Shown: positions 28,580 through 36,591 of the stretch, one piece after another | Numbering within the stretch: the first letter of the stretch is position 1 | Layout: each line of letters starts with the position of its first letter | Assembly: GCA_022823775.1 (NCBI GenBank) | Contig: JAJEHI010000131.1 | Location: 1-64,000 of the forward strand | From: Defluviicoccus sp. | GTDB taxonomy: Bacteria > Pseudomonadota > Alphaproteobacteria > MPNO01 | Length of the DNA stretch: 64,000 nucleotides | Direction of reading: 5' to 3' | Notes under the pieces: generated by a model | Seen by the model: only the letters and a program-made list of their open reading frames with translations | Databases searched by the model: none | Told to the model about the DNA's origin: nothing | Translations under genes and position numbers: made by a program

Positions 28580-29050
28580 CTACATTACTTCAGGGGTTAA
28601 ACCCGCCGGAAACTGGTCGAAACCGTCCAGTCTTAGCGTCTTTCCTGTAACTGTTTCTATGAACTCCGCGCTTTCCGGAACATGAGGAAAGCCTCGCTTC
28701 AGATGGCCCCACATTTCGCGCCCTTTGGTCCGCAGCTCCGTTCGAGCCACCGCACGCAGCGTATGAACCCAAACCATCATTGCGGCAGCATCTGATCTTT
28801 CCCCGGTCTTTTGAAATTCAGTTGTCAACTTGCTGAGTTCGAGCACGGCTTGGGGCGTCGTACCCATGAGCAAGATTGGATCGAGGAGGTCATAACCCTT
28901 GAGTGTCGCGAGGTTGTGCCTCATGTGAGTCGCCGTCGCGACTACCATGCCAATTTCGCCGCCATCCATCCCGCGTAGAATATCCAAGTACCCTCCAATT
29001 TCTTTCGCTTGGCGTTTCTTGGACCAATTGTCTATCGCCCGTCCAAACAT
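28580..29050 (-). CDS. Unrecognised 156-residue protein in a lower-GC islet
   Basis: The protein starts MFGRAIDNWSKKRQAKEIGG and continues with a mostly helical pattern (LDILRGMDGGEIGMVVATAT and LLDPILLMGTTPQAVLEL). No signal peptide or membrane helix is evident, and no known domain is recognised. ATG 29050 was chosen because GAGGGAAATGAGG lies just upstream; an in-frame start 66 bases earlier adds residues antisense to noncoding sequence. Local G+C is near 50 percent over part of the gene against about two-thirds around it, and codon use is visibly different. It sits between the palindromic repeat and the FAH-family gene, suggesting recent acquisition. Confidence 0.75.
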   Translation of the reverse strand: MFGRAIDNWSKKRQAKEIGGYLDILRGMDGGEIGMVVATATHMRHNLATLKGYDLLDPILLMGTTPQAVLELSKLTTEFQKTGERSDAAAMMVWVHTLRAVARTELRTKGREMWGHLKRGFPHVPESAEFIETVTGKTLRLDGFDQFPAGLTPEVM

Positions 29051-29096
29051 ACCGACCTCATTTCCCTCGCCGCTTCTCTGTTGGGTCAAACCCGGT

Positions 29097-30101
29097 TCAA
29101 TCGCGGTCCTCCACAAGGCGGTTGGTCATCTTCCCGAGGCCCTCGACCTCGGTTTCCATCGTGTCGCCCACCTTGAGGAAGGTGCCGGTCCCCATGCCGA
29201 CGCCGCCGCAGGTGCCGCAGACGAAGATATCGCCTGTCTCGACACCCGAAACGTTGGAAGCGAATTCGATCTGCTCCTCGGGGGTATAGATGAATTGCGA
29301 GGTATTGCCGTCCTGCTTGACCTCGCCGTTGAGCGTGAGCCGGATGAACAGGTTCATGTGGTCGCCGACGAAGGCCTTCGGCACCATCACCGGGCCCATG
29401 GGCGCGAAGTTTTCGTGGCTCTTGCCGCCGTACCAGTCCGATTTCAGCGCCGGGCGGTCGGGGCGCATGTTGAGGTCGCGGCACGAGACGTCATTGGTCG
29501 TCATCCATCCGGCGATGCGATCGAGCGCCTTGTCGGCCCCGATTCTCTTGCCGCCCTTCCAGATCGCGCAGGCGATCTCGGCCTCCCAGTCGATTCTCTC
29601 CATGCCGCGCGGGATGGCGATGTCGTCATTGGCGCCGGCGAGCACGGTGGACGCCTTCAGAAACAGATAGGGCATCGAGGTCGACCGGTCGCCGGTAAAT
29701 TTCGGACCGTCTCCGGGCGTATTGCCGGCGCGGATCATCTCGTCGACATGTTCCTGGAAATTCTGCGCCGCGTTCAGGATCTTGCCCGGCTGCTGGACCG
29801 GCGGCAGCGCGCGCAACCCGTCGAACGGGGCGGAAATGTCCGCGAAGCGGTCGCTGTCCGCGCCTTCGTCCTCGATGAAGGCCACGATCTCCTGGAGAAC
29901 CGGGAAATTGTGGTCCCAGCCTTCCAGCATGTCCTGGATGTCGCCTGTCGCCGTCAGGGGACCGGCCTTGCCGCGCGCGCTGTCCCTGTAGGCAGGATAG
30001 ACGCCCGCTATGGAAAAAGCGCGTTCTCCGAGGACGATCGCGGCGAACGAGCCGGCCGGTCCGCCGGAAAGGGTCGCTAGCGAAAATACGGTTCCGTTCA
30101 T
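29097..30101 (-). CDS. Fumarylacetoacetate hydrolase (FAH) family protein
   Basis: A 334-residue protein with a C-terminal FAH fold. The segments ERIDWEAEIACAIWKGGKRI (metal-binding Glu-x-Glu), GWMTTNDVSCRDLNMRP, PMGPVMVPKAFVG and FVCGTCGGVGMGTGTFLKVGD follow the family order. It cleaves a C-C bond, decarboxylates or hydrates a beta-diketo or 2-oxo acid in aromatic catabolism. It follows the CoA ligase gene on the same strand after 22 bases, so both are probably one operon. The FAH subfamily cannot be named from sequence. Confidence 0.88.
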   Translation of the reverse strand: MNGTVFSLATLSGGPAGSFAAIVLGERAFSIAGVYPAYRDSARGKAGPLTATGDIQDMLEGWDHNFPVLQEIVAFIEDEGADSDRFADISAPFDGLRALPPVQQPGKILNAAQNFQEHVDEMIRAGNTPGDGPKFTGDRSTSMPYLFLKASTVLAGANDDIAIPRGMERIDWEAEIACAIWKGGKRIGADKALDRIAGWMTTNDVSCRDLNMRPDRPALKSDWYGGKSHENFAPMGPVMVPKAFVGDHMNLFIRLTLNGEVKQDGNTSQFIYTPEEQIEFASNVSGVETGDIFVCGTCGGVGMGTGTFLKVGDTMETEVEGLGKMTNRLVEDRD

Positions 30102-30123
30102 CGTTATCCTCCGGTTCCGGTGT

Positions 30124-31662
30124 TCAGATCGCTCGTTCCCGCGCCTTCCAATAGGGCGCGCGGATCAGGTTCTTCTGGATCTTGCCGACGGCGGTCCTGG
30201 GCATCGAGTCCACGAAGCGGATATGGCGCGGCCGCTTGTGACGGGCGATTCGGTCCGCGACGAACGCGATCAGCGTCTCCTCCTCGGCTCGGGCATCGGC
30301 TTGGAGCACGACATGGGCCGCCGGCACCTCCCCCCAGCGGTCGTCCGGAATGCCGAACACGGCGCATTCGCCGACCGCCGGATGCCGGGAGAGCGCGTCC
30401 TCGATCTCGCTGGGATAGATGTTCTCGCCGCCCGAAACGATCATGTCCTTCGACCGGTCGACGAGGTACAGGAATCCCTCTTCGTCGAGATACCCCACGT
30501 CGCCCGTGCGAATCCAGCCCTCGGCAGTCAGCACTTCGGCGGTGGCTTCGGCGTCCTTGTAGTAGCCGAGCATCCGGTGTGTTCCCCGGGTTACCAGCTC
30601 GCCGATCCCGCCGGACGGCAGCGGCCGGTCTTCGCCGTCGAAGATCGCGATGTCCACATCTTCGAACGCGCGCCCGGCGCTTCCCATCTTGGAGCGCGCG
30701 AACCGCGGCGGCCGCACGGTCAGATTGCCGGTTTCCGACTGGCCGTACTGCTCCACCCATTCGAGATGGGGCAACGCTTCCATCATCCGTTCCGCAAGCG
30801 CGTTCGGCATCGGCGCGCCGCCGAAATTGCAATAGCGCCATCCTCTGAGGCGATCCGCCGAGAAGCGCGGATGTCCGATCACCGCGTTGATCTGGGCCGG
30901 AACCAGAAAGGCCGCCGTCACGCTCTCCTCTTCCACCAGCCTCATGAACTCTTCCGCGTCCCAACGCGGCATCAACACCTGCGTGTTGCCGTTGAGGACG
31001 CCGGTCTGGAACCAGACCAGGAGGCCGGCGATATGGAACATCGGGGTCGAGCAGCAGAACACGTCGTCGTCCTTCAGCTCGAACTCGCGCCGTGCGCGCA
31101 CCGATCCGATCGCCCGCGACTCGTGGCTGGCCACGACACCCTTCGGCAGCCCGGTGGTGCCGCCGGTGAAGTTGATCAGGCAGGGGTCGCCGGGCGCGAC
31201 GGCGGCCGGAGGCGGGCCGTCGGAGGCGCCGGAAAGGAAGTTTTCGTAACGCTCCGCGCCCTCGGGCGCGCCGCCGCCGATGACGACGATGCGCTCCAGC
31301 CCCGGAACCCGCTCTCGGAGACCGACGACCTCTCCGGCCAGGCTCTCATCGACGAACAGGGCTTCGATATCCGTATCAGCGACGATCCGGTCCAGCTCTC
31401 CGTCGGAAATCCGCGTCGACAGATGCGCCAGAACCGCGCCCGAGCGCGCCGCGCCGAAGTGGATTTCGGCATATTCCGGCCGGTTGGAAGACAGGATCGC
31501 GATATTGCGTCCCCGGCCGTAGCCGGCGCGGAGCAACGCGTTGCCGACCCGGTTGGCCGCCCTGTCGAGCGCCGCGAAGCTCTGCTCGAACCCGCCCATC
31601 CGGATCGCCGCCTTGTCCGGGACGCGCGCCGCCGCGTCGGAGAGGATTTCGCCGATCAGCAT
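30124..31662 (-). CDS. AMP-forming acyl-CoA ligase
   Basis: A 512-residue ANL-superfamily ligase. Motif A3 is INFTGGTTGLPKGVVASHES (about 170-189), A5 EQYGQSETGNLT, A8 WIRTGDVGYLDEEGFLYLVD, and SGGENIYPSEIEDAL and the catalytic lysine in RTAVGKIQKNLI are present. It is typical of long/medium-chain or aryl acyl-CoA synthetases of catabolic operons. It is upstream of the FAH-family gene and divergent from the reductase gene, with 62 bases between the starts for both promoters. Confidence 0.92.
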   Translation of the reverse strand: MLIGEILSDAAARVPDKAAIRMGGFEQSFAALDRAANRVGNALLRAGYGRGRNIAILSSNRPEYAEIHFGAARSGAVLAHLSTRISDGELDRIVADTDIEALFVDESLAGEVVGLRERVPGLERIVVIGGGAPEGAERYENFLSGASDGPPPAAVAPGDPCLINFTGGTTGLPKGVVASHESRAIGSVRARREFELKDDDVFCCSTPMFHIAGLLVWFQTGVLNGNTQVLMPRWDAEEFMRLVEEESVTAAFLVPAQINAVIGHPRFSADRLRGWRYCNFGGAPMPNALAERMMEALPHLEWVEQYGQSETGNLTVRPPRFARSKMGSAGRAFEDVDIAIFDGEDRPLPSGGIGELVTRGTHRMLGYYKDAEATAEVLTAEGWIRTGDVGYLDEEGFLYLVDRSKDMIVSGGENIYPSEIEDALSRHPAVGECAVFGIPDDRWGEVPAAHVVLQADARAEEETLIAFVADRIARHKRPRHIRFVDSMPRTAVGKIQKNLIRAPYWKARERAI

Positions 31663-31724
31663 CCTACCGTGTGCCGCCTGCCCGGCCGGTGGACATCGCC
31701 CGCGCCGGGTTCGATATAGGAGGA

Positions 31725-32762
31725 ATGAACTATCGCGTCAGCCTGAACAAGCCCGGCGGCGAACGCTGGGCCGGGATCGACGTGCCCGCGGGTCGGACGA
31801 TCCTCGAGGCCGCGTTGGGACAGGGAATCGACTACCCGCACGGATGCCGGTCGGGCAACTGCGGGGGATGCAAATCGCATCTGATCTCGGGAGAGGTCGA
31901 GATGAGCCCCTACTCCCCGTTCGCGCTGACCGAAGAAGAACGCCGCCGGGACCTGATCCTCGCCTGCCGCTCCGTTCCCTGGTCGGATTGCACAGTTCAA
32001 CCCGTCGAGGCGGACGAGGAGGCGGTGCATGCAAGCCGGCGTCTCGATTGCCGGGTCGCCGGAATCGACCGTGCGACCCACGATATCCGTATCCTCTCGC
32101 TCGAAATAGAGAGCGGAGGGCCGTTCGACTTTACCGCCGGACAGTACGCGGCGCTCGCCTTCGAGGGCCTTCCGGCACGCGATTTCTCGATGGCGTCCCC
32201 ACCCGGTGCGACGCGGCTGGAATTCCACATCCGTCTCGTCTCCGGCGGCCGGGTCACCCGCCACGTCCTCGGCGCTCTCAGGGTCGGCGACCCGGTCTCG
32301 GTCAACGGTCCGATGGGAACCGCCCACTATCGGAAGAGCCACCGTGGGCCGATCCTGCTGGTCGCGGGCGGCTCCGGTCTCGCCCCGATCAAGTCGATCG
32401 CCGAAACCGCGCTCGCCGGCGGCGCCGCGCAGGACATGTTCCTTTATTTCGGTGCCAGGGCGGAGCGCGATATCTACCTGGAAGAACACTTCACTGCCCT
32501 CGCCTCTCATCATCCCAATCTCCGCACGGTTACCGTTCTGTCGGAACCCGACGTTCCGACCGGCCGCCGCACCGGCTGGCTTGCGGACGCGCTCACCGCC
32601 GATTTCGACGACCTCGACGGGTTCAAGGCCTACCTCGCCGGTCCTCCCGCGATGGTGGAAAGCTGTACCGAAAGCCTGCACGCGCTCGGCCTCTCACGCA
32701 GGGACTGCCACGCCGACCCGTTCTATACTGAAGCCGAGAAGGCAAGCGACGGTTCAGGCTGA
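31725..32762 (+). CDS. Oxygenase reductase: 2Fe-2S ferredoxin plus FAD/NAD(P) domain
   Basis: A 345-residue electron-transfer protein. The N-terminal plant-type ferredoxin has Cys41, Cys46, Cys49 (GCRSGNCGGCKSHL) and Cys81. An FNR module follows: RDFSMASPP for FAD, VNGPMGTAHY, GGSGLAPIKS for NAD(P) and FKAYLAGPPAMVES near the end. It would take electrons from NAD(P)H to the oxygenases encoded downstream. ATG 31725 fits the ferredoxin N-terminus, but AGGAGG lies only one base before it, unusually close; a GTG at 31671 would add 18 residues. The PaaA-like gene follows 8 bases later. Confidence 0.9.
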   Translation: MNYRVSLNKPGGERWAGIDVPAGRTILEAALGQGIDYPHGCRSGNCGGCKSHLISGEVEMSPYSPFALTEEERRRDLILACRSVPWSDCTVQPVEADEEAVHASRRLDCRVAGIDRATHDIRILSLEIESGGPFDFTAGQYAALAFEGLPARDFSMASPPGATRLEFHIRLVSGGRVTRHVLGALRVGDPVSVNGPMGTAHYRKSHRGPILLVAGGSGLAPIKSIAETALAGGAAQDMFLYFGARAERDIYLEEHFTALASHHPNLRTVTVLSEPDVPTGRRTGWLADALTADFDDLDGFKAYLAGPPAMVESCTESLHALGLSRRDCHADPFYTEAEKASDGSG

Positions 32763-32770
32763 GGAACGGC

Positions 32771-33505
32771 ATGAGCGATTTTCCCCAGGTCGAAAGCGTG
32801 GAGGCCTTTCGCGGCGCGCCGGAGGAGTACCGGGAGTGCTGCCGCAAGATCGTGATCAGCCACGCGATCAACGAGCTCTACGGCTCGCGCGTCTATGACG
32901 AGCCGGCGATCGCGCTCGCGCCCACGCCCTACGCCAAGTGGCTGACCTGCCGGATCGTGATGGAGGAATACGGCCATCACTACCGCTTCTTCGAACTGGG
33001 CCGGGAGATGGGGATCCCCGAGGATCGCATGCTGCCGGAGAAGACCGAGAAAAGTCCGCTGTCCGTCATGAATTTCGACCTCAAGACCTGGGAGGAGTTC
33101 TGCGTCATCAAGATGCTGGGCGATCTGGCGGAAATCCTTCAAGTCGAAGACCTTGTACAGTGTTCTTTCCACCCGGTCCGAAGACTGGCCCGGATGACCA
33201 TGCCGGAGGAGCACTTCCACGCCGAATTCGGCGAGAATTTCTGCACCGACATCTGCCAGAGCGACGACGGCAAGGCGCTGATCCAGGGTCATATCGACCG
33301 GATATTCCCCCTGTTCCCGCCGTTCTTCGGACGCTCCGGCTCGCGCAACAATGCGCTCTACCGCAAGTGGGGCATCAAGAAGCGCACCAACGAGGCGATG
33401 CGCGAGGACTATGTCCGCCGGGCACGCGAGGTCGTCGTGGGCAAGCTCGGTCTCGTCCTGCCGGCATTCGATGCCGACGACCCGGCTGCCGCCGCGATCC
33501 ATTGA
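32771..33505 (+). CDS. PaaA-like ferritin-fold diiron oxygenase subunit
   Basis: A 244-residue protein of the phenylacetyl-CoA epoxidase catalytic subunit family. The diiron ligands can be placed as Glu35 (HAINELYGS), Glu66-x2-His69 (EEYGHH) and Glu147-x2-His150 (PEEHFHAEFG), with a fourth glutamate likely around residue 119. In PaaABCDE the catalytic PaaA needs PaaC and PaaB; neither, nor PaaD, is present here. It is shorter than typical PaaA (about 310). It lies between a reductase and a Rieske alpha gene, so it may be the oxygenase of a compact system. Its stop overlaps the next start (TTGA). Confidence 0.85.
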   Translation: MSDFPQVESVEAFRGAPEEYRECCRKIVISHAINELYGSRVYDEPAIALAPTPYAKWLTCRIVMEEYGHHYRFFELGREMGIPEDRMLPEKTEKSPLSVMNFDLKTWEEFCVIKMLGDLAEILQVEDLVQCSFHPVRRLARMTMPEEHFHAEFGENFCTDICQSDDGKALIQGHIDRIFPLFPPFFGRSGSRNNALYRKWGIKKRTNEAMREDYVRRAREVVVGKLGLVLPAFDADDPAAAAIH

Positions 33506-34638
33506 CGCAACCGTTCGATCCGGCGCGCTACGAGAGGGTCCGCCTGCCCCTCCTCGAAGCCGAGACCCTGCCGCCCGCGTGTTACACCGATCCCGCCTTC
33601 TTCGCGCGGGAGATGGACCGCATCTTTCGCGTTCACTGGAACCTGGTTTGCCGCGCGGATGAGATTCCCGAGCCCGGGAACTATCTCGCGGTCGATCTGG
33701 CGGGGATACCGGCGATCGTGCTCCGGGATGACGACCGCACGCTTCGCGCTTTCGCCAACACCTGTCGGCATCGCGGTTCGCGCCTGCTTTCCGGCAGCGG
33801 TACCGCGAAGGCGATTTCCTGCCCCTATCACGGCTGGAGCTATGCCCTCGACGGCAAGCTGATCGCCGCGGCCGGGATGGAAGAAACGAAGAATTTCGAT
33901 CCCACCGAATTCGGCCTGATTCCTCTGAGCCTGGCCGAATGGGCGGGTTTCGTGTTCCTCAAATTCGGCGCCGGAGGCGAGGAAATCGACGAGCATCTCG
34001 GCAACCTTTCCGGCTACCTCGAATCGCACGAGGCGGAACGCATGGTCTGCCTCCATCGGCGCACCTACGATGTCGCCTGCAACTGGAAGCTCTGCCTGGA
34101 AAACCAGCGTGAGAGCTATCACGTCGCGGTCGTTCACCGGGGAACGCTGAAGGACCAGCTTCCCGAACAGCTCGAGGCCTTCGGAAACTGGTCGGGTTCC
34201 TGGTTTCGCCACGAGGGTTCGATCGCGGCGAGGCTCGACGCGGAAAAGACGCTGCCGCCGATACCGACCCTCGAAGGGCGCGCGGCCGAAGGGACCTATT
34301 TCATCGGGCTCTATCCCGCTTCGTTCCTGGTCTTCACGCTCGACTGCATGTGGTGGATGTCGTTCCGGCCGATCGCCCCGGACCGGACACAGGCGGTCAC
34401 CGGGCTCTGCTTTCCCGAGACCGCGACGAGACGGCCGGATTTCGCGTCGGTGTTGCCGGACTACATCGCCAGGACCGACACATCGCATCCCGAGGACAAC
34501 CGTGCGACGGAGATGCAGCAGCGGGGTCTCGCTTCGCCCCACGCGCGCGCGGGCCGCTTCAGTCGCCGCGAGGCCGGCGTTCACGCGGTCGACAACTGGA
34601 TTCTCGACCGGGTCCTCGATACCGGCGGAAAAGACTGA
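33502..34638 (+). CDS. Rieske non-heme iron oxygenase, alpha subunit
   Basis: A 378-residue ring-hydroxylating-type oxygenase alpha subunit. The Rieske cluster ligands are Cys88, His90, Cys107 and His110 (CRHRG and CPYHGWSY, spacing CxH-x16-CxxH). The catalytic domain has NWKLCLENQRESYHVAVVH with His207 and His212, and the likely Asp ligand is in the HPEDNRATEMQQRG region. No beta subunit gene follows, so it may be an alpha-only trimer as in carnitine or quaternary-ammonium oxygenases. The start is TTG inside the overlap TTGA (33502-33505). The reductase two genes upstream is the probable electron donor. Confidence 0.9.
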   Translation: MTQPFDPARYERVRLPLLEAETLPPACYTDPAFFAREMDRIFRVHWNLVCRADEIPEPGNYLAVDLAGIPAIVLRDDDRTLRAFANTCRHRGSRLLSGSGTAKAISCPYHGWSYALDGKLIAAAGMEETKNFDPTEFGLIPLSLAEWAGFVFLKFGAGGEEIDEHLGNLSGYLESHEAERMVCLHRRTYDVACNWKLCLENQRESYHVAVVHRGTLKDQLPEQLEAFGNWSGSWFRHEGSIAARLDAEKTLPPIPTLEGRAAEGTYFIGLYPASFLVFTLDCMWWMSFRPIAPDRTQAVTGLCFPETATRRPDFASVLPDYIARTDTSHPEDNRATEMQQRGLASPHARAGRFSRREAGVHAVDNWILDRVLDTGGKD

Positions 34639-34645
34639 AACGCGC

Positions 34646-35368
34646 TCAGCGCGAGGACAGGATCACCGAGAGCAGGTTGCCGGCGTAGTCGGCGGCCTTG
34701 TCGGTCTCCATCAGGCGTGCGTTGGAGAGGAACTGCTTGCAGGTGATGAGCGCATCGCGCCGCCGCGCGGTCAGGGTTGCGAGCAGCGCCTCGGTCTCGT
34801 CGCGCAACGCCGCGGCGGGAACGACATTGCTGACGAAGCCCAGCGTTCTCGCGGTATCCGCGTCGACCGTCCCGGTCGAATAGACCAGCCACGCGATCGC
34901 TTTCGGCATGGTGCGGTCGATATGCGCGCACATGGCGAGCGTGGGCGGCAGGTCGTGAGTCATCTCGGGCAGGCTGAATAGGGCATCGTCGGCCGCGATC
35001 GTGATGTCGCATACGGCGGCCGTAGCACAGCCGAAGCCCGCGGCCCGGCCCTGGACGGAAGCGACGACGGGGATTTCCGCGCCCCGAACGGCGGCGTAGA
35101 GACCGAGGATGGGGCCGGTCAACCCCTCGCGCATTTCCAGAGCCGTCCTGCCACCGCCGCCCGCGCCGGGCTCCCGGCCGACGCAGAAATCGTCCCCTGT
35201 CCCCGTCAACACGACGGCCTTCAGCACGGGATCGCGGCCGGCCTCGTTCAGAAGCCGCGTGAGCTCCGCGATCATTGCGGCCGACATCAGGTTGCCTTCC
35301 TCTGGTCTGTCGATGCTTACGCGGGCGATTTCGCCGTCCTTTACGAGGTCGATCCGGCTGTCTGACAT
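34646..35368 (-). CDS. Enoyl-CoA hydratase/isomerase family protein
   Basis: A 240-residue crotonase-fold protein. VVLTGTGDDFCVGREPG forms the first oxyanion segment and VASVQGRAAGFGCATAAVCD the second (GxGG-like AAGFG). One catalytic glutamate of true hydratases is replaced; the position after SLPEMTHDLPP carries an Asp/Pro pattern, so hydrolase or isomerase activity is possible. AGGAGG within the end of the upstream CoA transferase gene provides its ribosome site, two bases separating the two genes. It is the last gene of a seven-gene minus-strand operon and converges with the Rieske gene. Confidence 0.88.
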   Translation of the reverse strand: MSDSRIDLVKDGEIARVSIDRPEEGNLMSAAMIAELTRLLNEAGRDPVLKAVVLTGTGDDFCVGREPGAGGGGRTALEMREGLTGPILGLYAAVRGAEIPVVASVQGRAAGFGCATAAVCDITIAADDALFSLPEMTHDLPPTLAMCAHIDRTMPKAIAWLVYSTGTVDADTARTLGFVSNVVPAAALRDETEALLATLTARRRDALITCKQFLSNARLMETDKAADYAGNLLSVILSSR

Positions 35369-35370
35369 TC

Positions 35371-36591
35371 CTAATCCTCCTGGGGGCGCGGTTCCCCGAC
35401 GATTCCCGCGGCGAGCGCCGCCTCGATTTCTTCCTCCGCCAGCCCGAGCACTTCCCCGAGCACGTCGCGCGTGTTCTCGCCCAGCAAAGGCGGAAAGGCG
35501 GCCGGGGACGGCGTGTCGTCGTCGAACTTGATCGGGTTGCCGGCGACGCGGACCCGCCGGCCGTCGCGCGCGGTCAGGTCGAGCACCATGTCGCGGAGAA
35601 CGATCTGCGGATTGGAAAACGCGGCCCCGAGTGTATTCACCCTGCCCACCGGGATACCCGCCTCCAGCAGCAGCGGCACCCAGGCGTCGGCGTCCTTCTC
35701 CCGGAACGCCGCTTCGAGGAGCGGCCAGAGCTCGAACCGGTTGGCGTAACGGTCGTCGTTGGTCGCGAAACGCGGATCGTCGGCTAGCTCCTCCCGTCCC
35801 AGAACACCGCAGAGCGCGCGCCACATCCGTTCGGTGTTCGCGGTGATCACGAGCTCGGTGCCGTTCCCGGCGTCGAACGAACGGTAGGTGGGGATCGAGG
35901 CATGACCGCGACCCTGGCGGCCGGGCTCGTCCCCAGAATGCAGGAAATAGGCCGCCTGGTAGCAGAGCATCGCCACCTGGCAGTCCAGCATGGCGACGTC
36001 GACCAGCCGGCCCTTGCCGGTGCGCCGCCTGGCTTCCAGCGCCGCGAGAACGCCGATCGTGCCATACATGCCGGCGCAGAGATCGCCGATCGGGATGCCC
36101 GCGCGCACCGCCGGCTCGCCGGGCTCGCCGGTCATGCTCATGCCGCCCGAGAGAGCCTGGACGATCATGTCGTAGGCAGGGCGATCGCGATCCGGGCCGT
36201 TCTGGCCGAACCCGCTGATCGAACACCAGATCAGCCCTTCGTTCTCGCTGGCGAGCTCTTCGTACACGAGGCCCAGCCGGTCGAGGACACCCGGGCGGAA
36301 ATTCTCCATAACGATATCGGACGCGCCGACCAGCCGCTTCACGAGCGCGAGGCCGTCGGCCGACTTCATGTCGGCGACCACGCTCTTCTTGTTGCGGTTG
36401 ACGCTGAGATAGTAAGCGCTGTCGGGACCGATGAAATGCGGCGGGAGGCTGCGCGACCAGTCGCCGGACGGCGCCTCCAGCTTGATTACCTCGGCGCCGA
36501 GATCGCCGAGGATCTGGGTCGCGAAGGGGCCCGCGAGAAACTGCGTCAGGTCGAGGACGCGGACGCCTGCGAGGGGGCGCGGCTCGCTCAC
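35371..36591 (-). CDS. CaiB/BaiF (family III) CoA transferase
   Basis: A 406-residue family III CoA transferase. It opens with PLAGVRVLDLTQFLAGPFAT, followed by LGAEVIKLEAPSGDWSR, NRNKKSVVADMKSADG, MENFRPGVLDRLGL, and the catalytic Asp region VDVAMLDCQVAMLCYQ. It transfers CoA between a thioester and a free acid. The start is GTG at 36591, overlapping the stop of the molybdenum hydroxylase large subunit (GTGA at 36588-36591). It is part of the operon joining molybdenum hydroxylation with CoA-dependent ring or chain breakdown. Confidence 0.92.
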   Translation of the reverse strand: MSEPRPLAGVRVLDLTQFLAGPFATQILGDLGAEVIKLEAPSGDWSRSLPPHFIGPDSAYYLSVNRNKKSVVADMKSADGLALVKRLVGASDIVMENFRPGVLDRLGLVYEELASENEGLIWCSISGFGQNGPDRDRPAYDMIVQALSGGMSMTGEPGEPAVRAGIPIGDLCAGMYGTIGVLAALEARRRTGKGRLVDVAMLDCQVAMLCYQAAYFLHSGDEPGRQGRGHASIPTYRSFDAGNGTELVITANTERMWRALCGVLGREELADDPRFATNDDRYANRFELWPLLEAAFREKDADAWVPLLLEAGIPVGRVNTLGAAFSNPQIVLRDMVLDLTARDGRRVRVAGNPIKFDDDTPSPAAFPPLLGENTRDVLGEVLGLAEEEIEAALAAGIVGEPRPQED

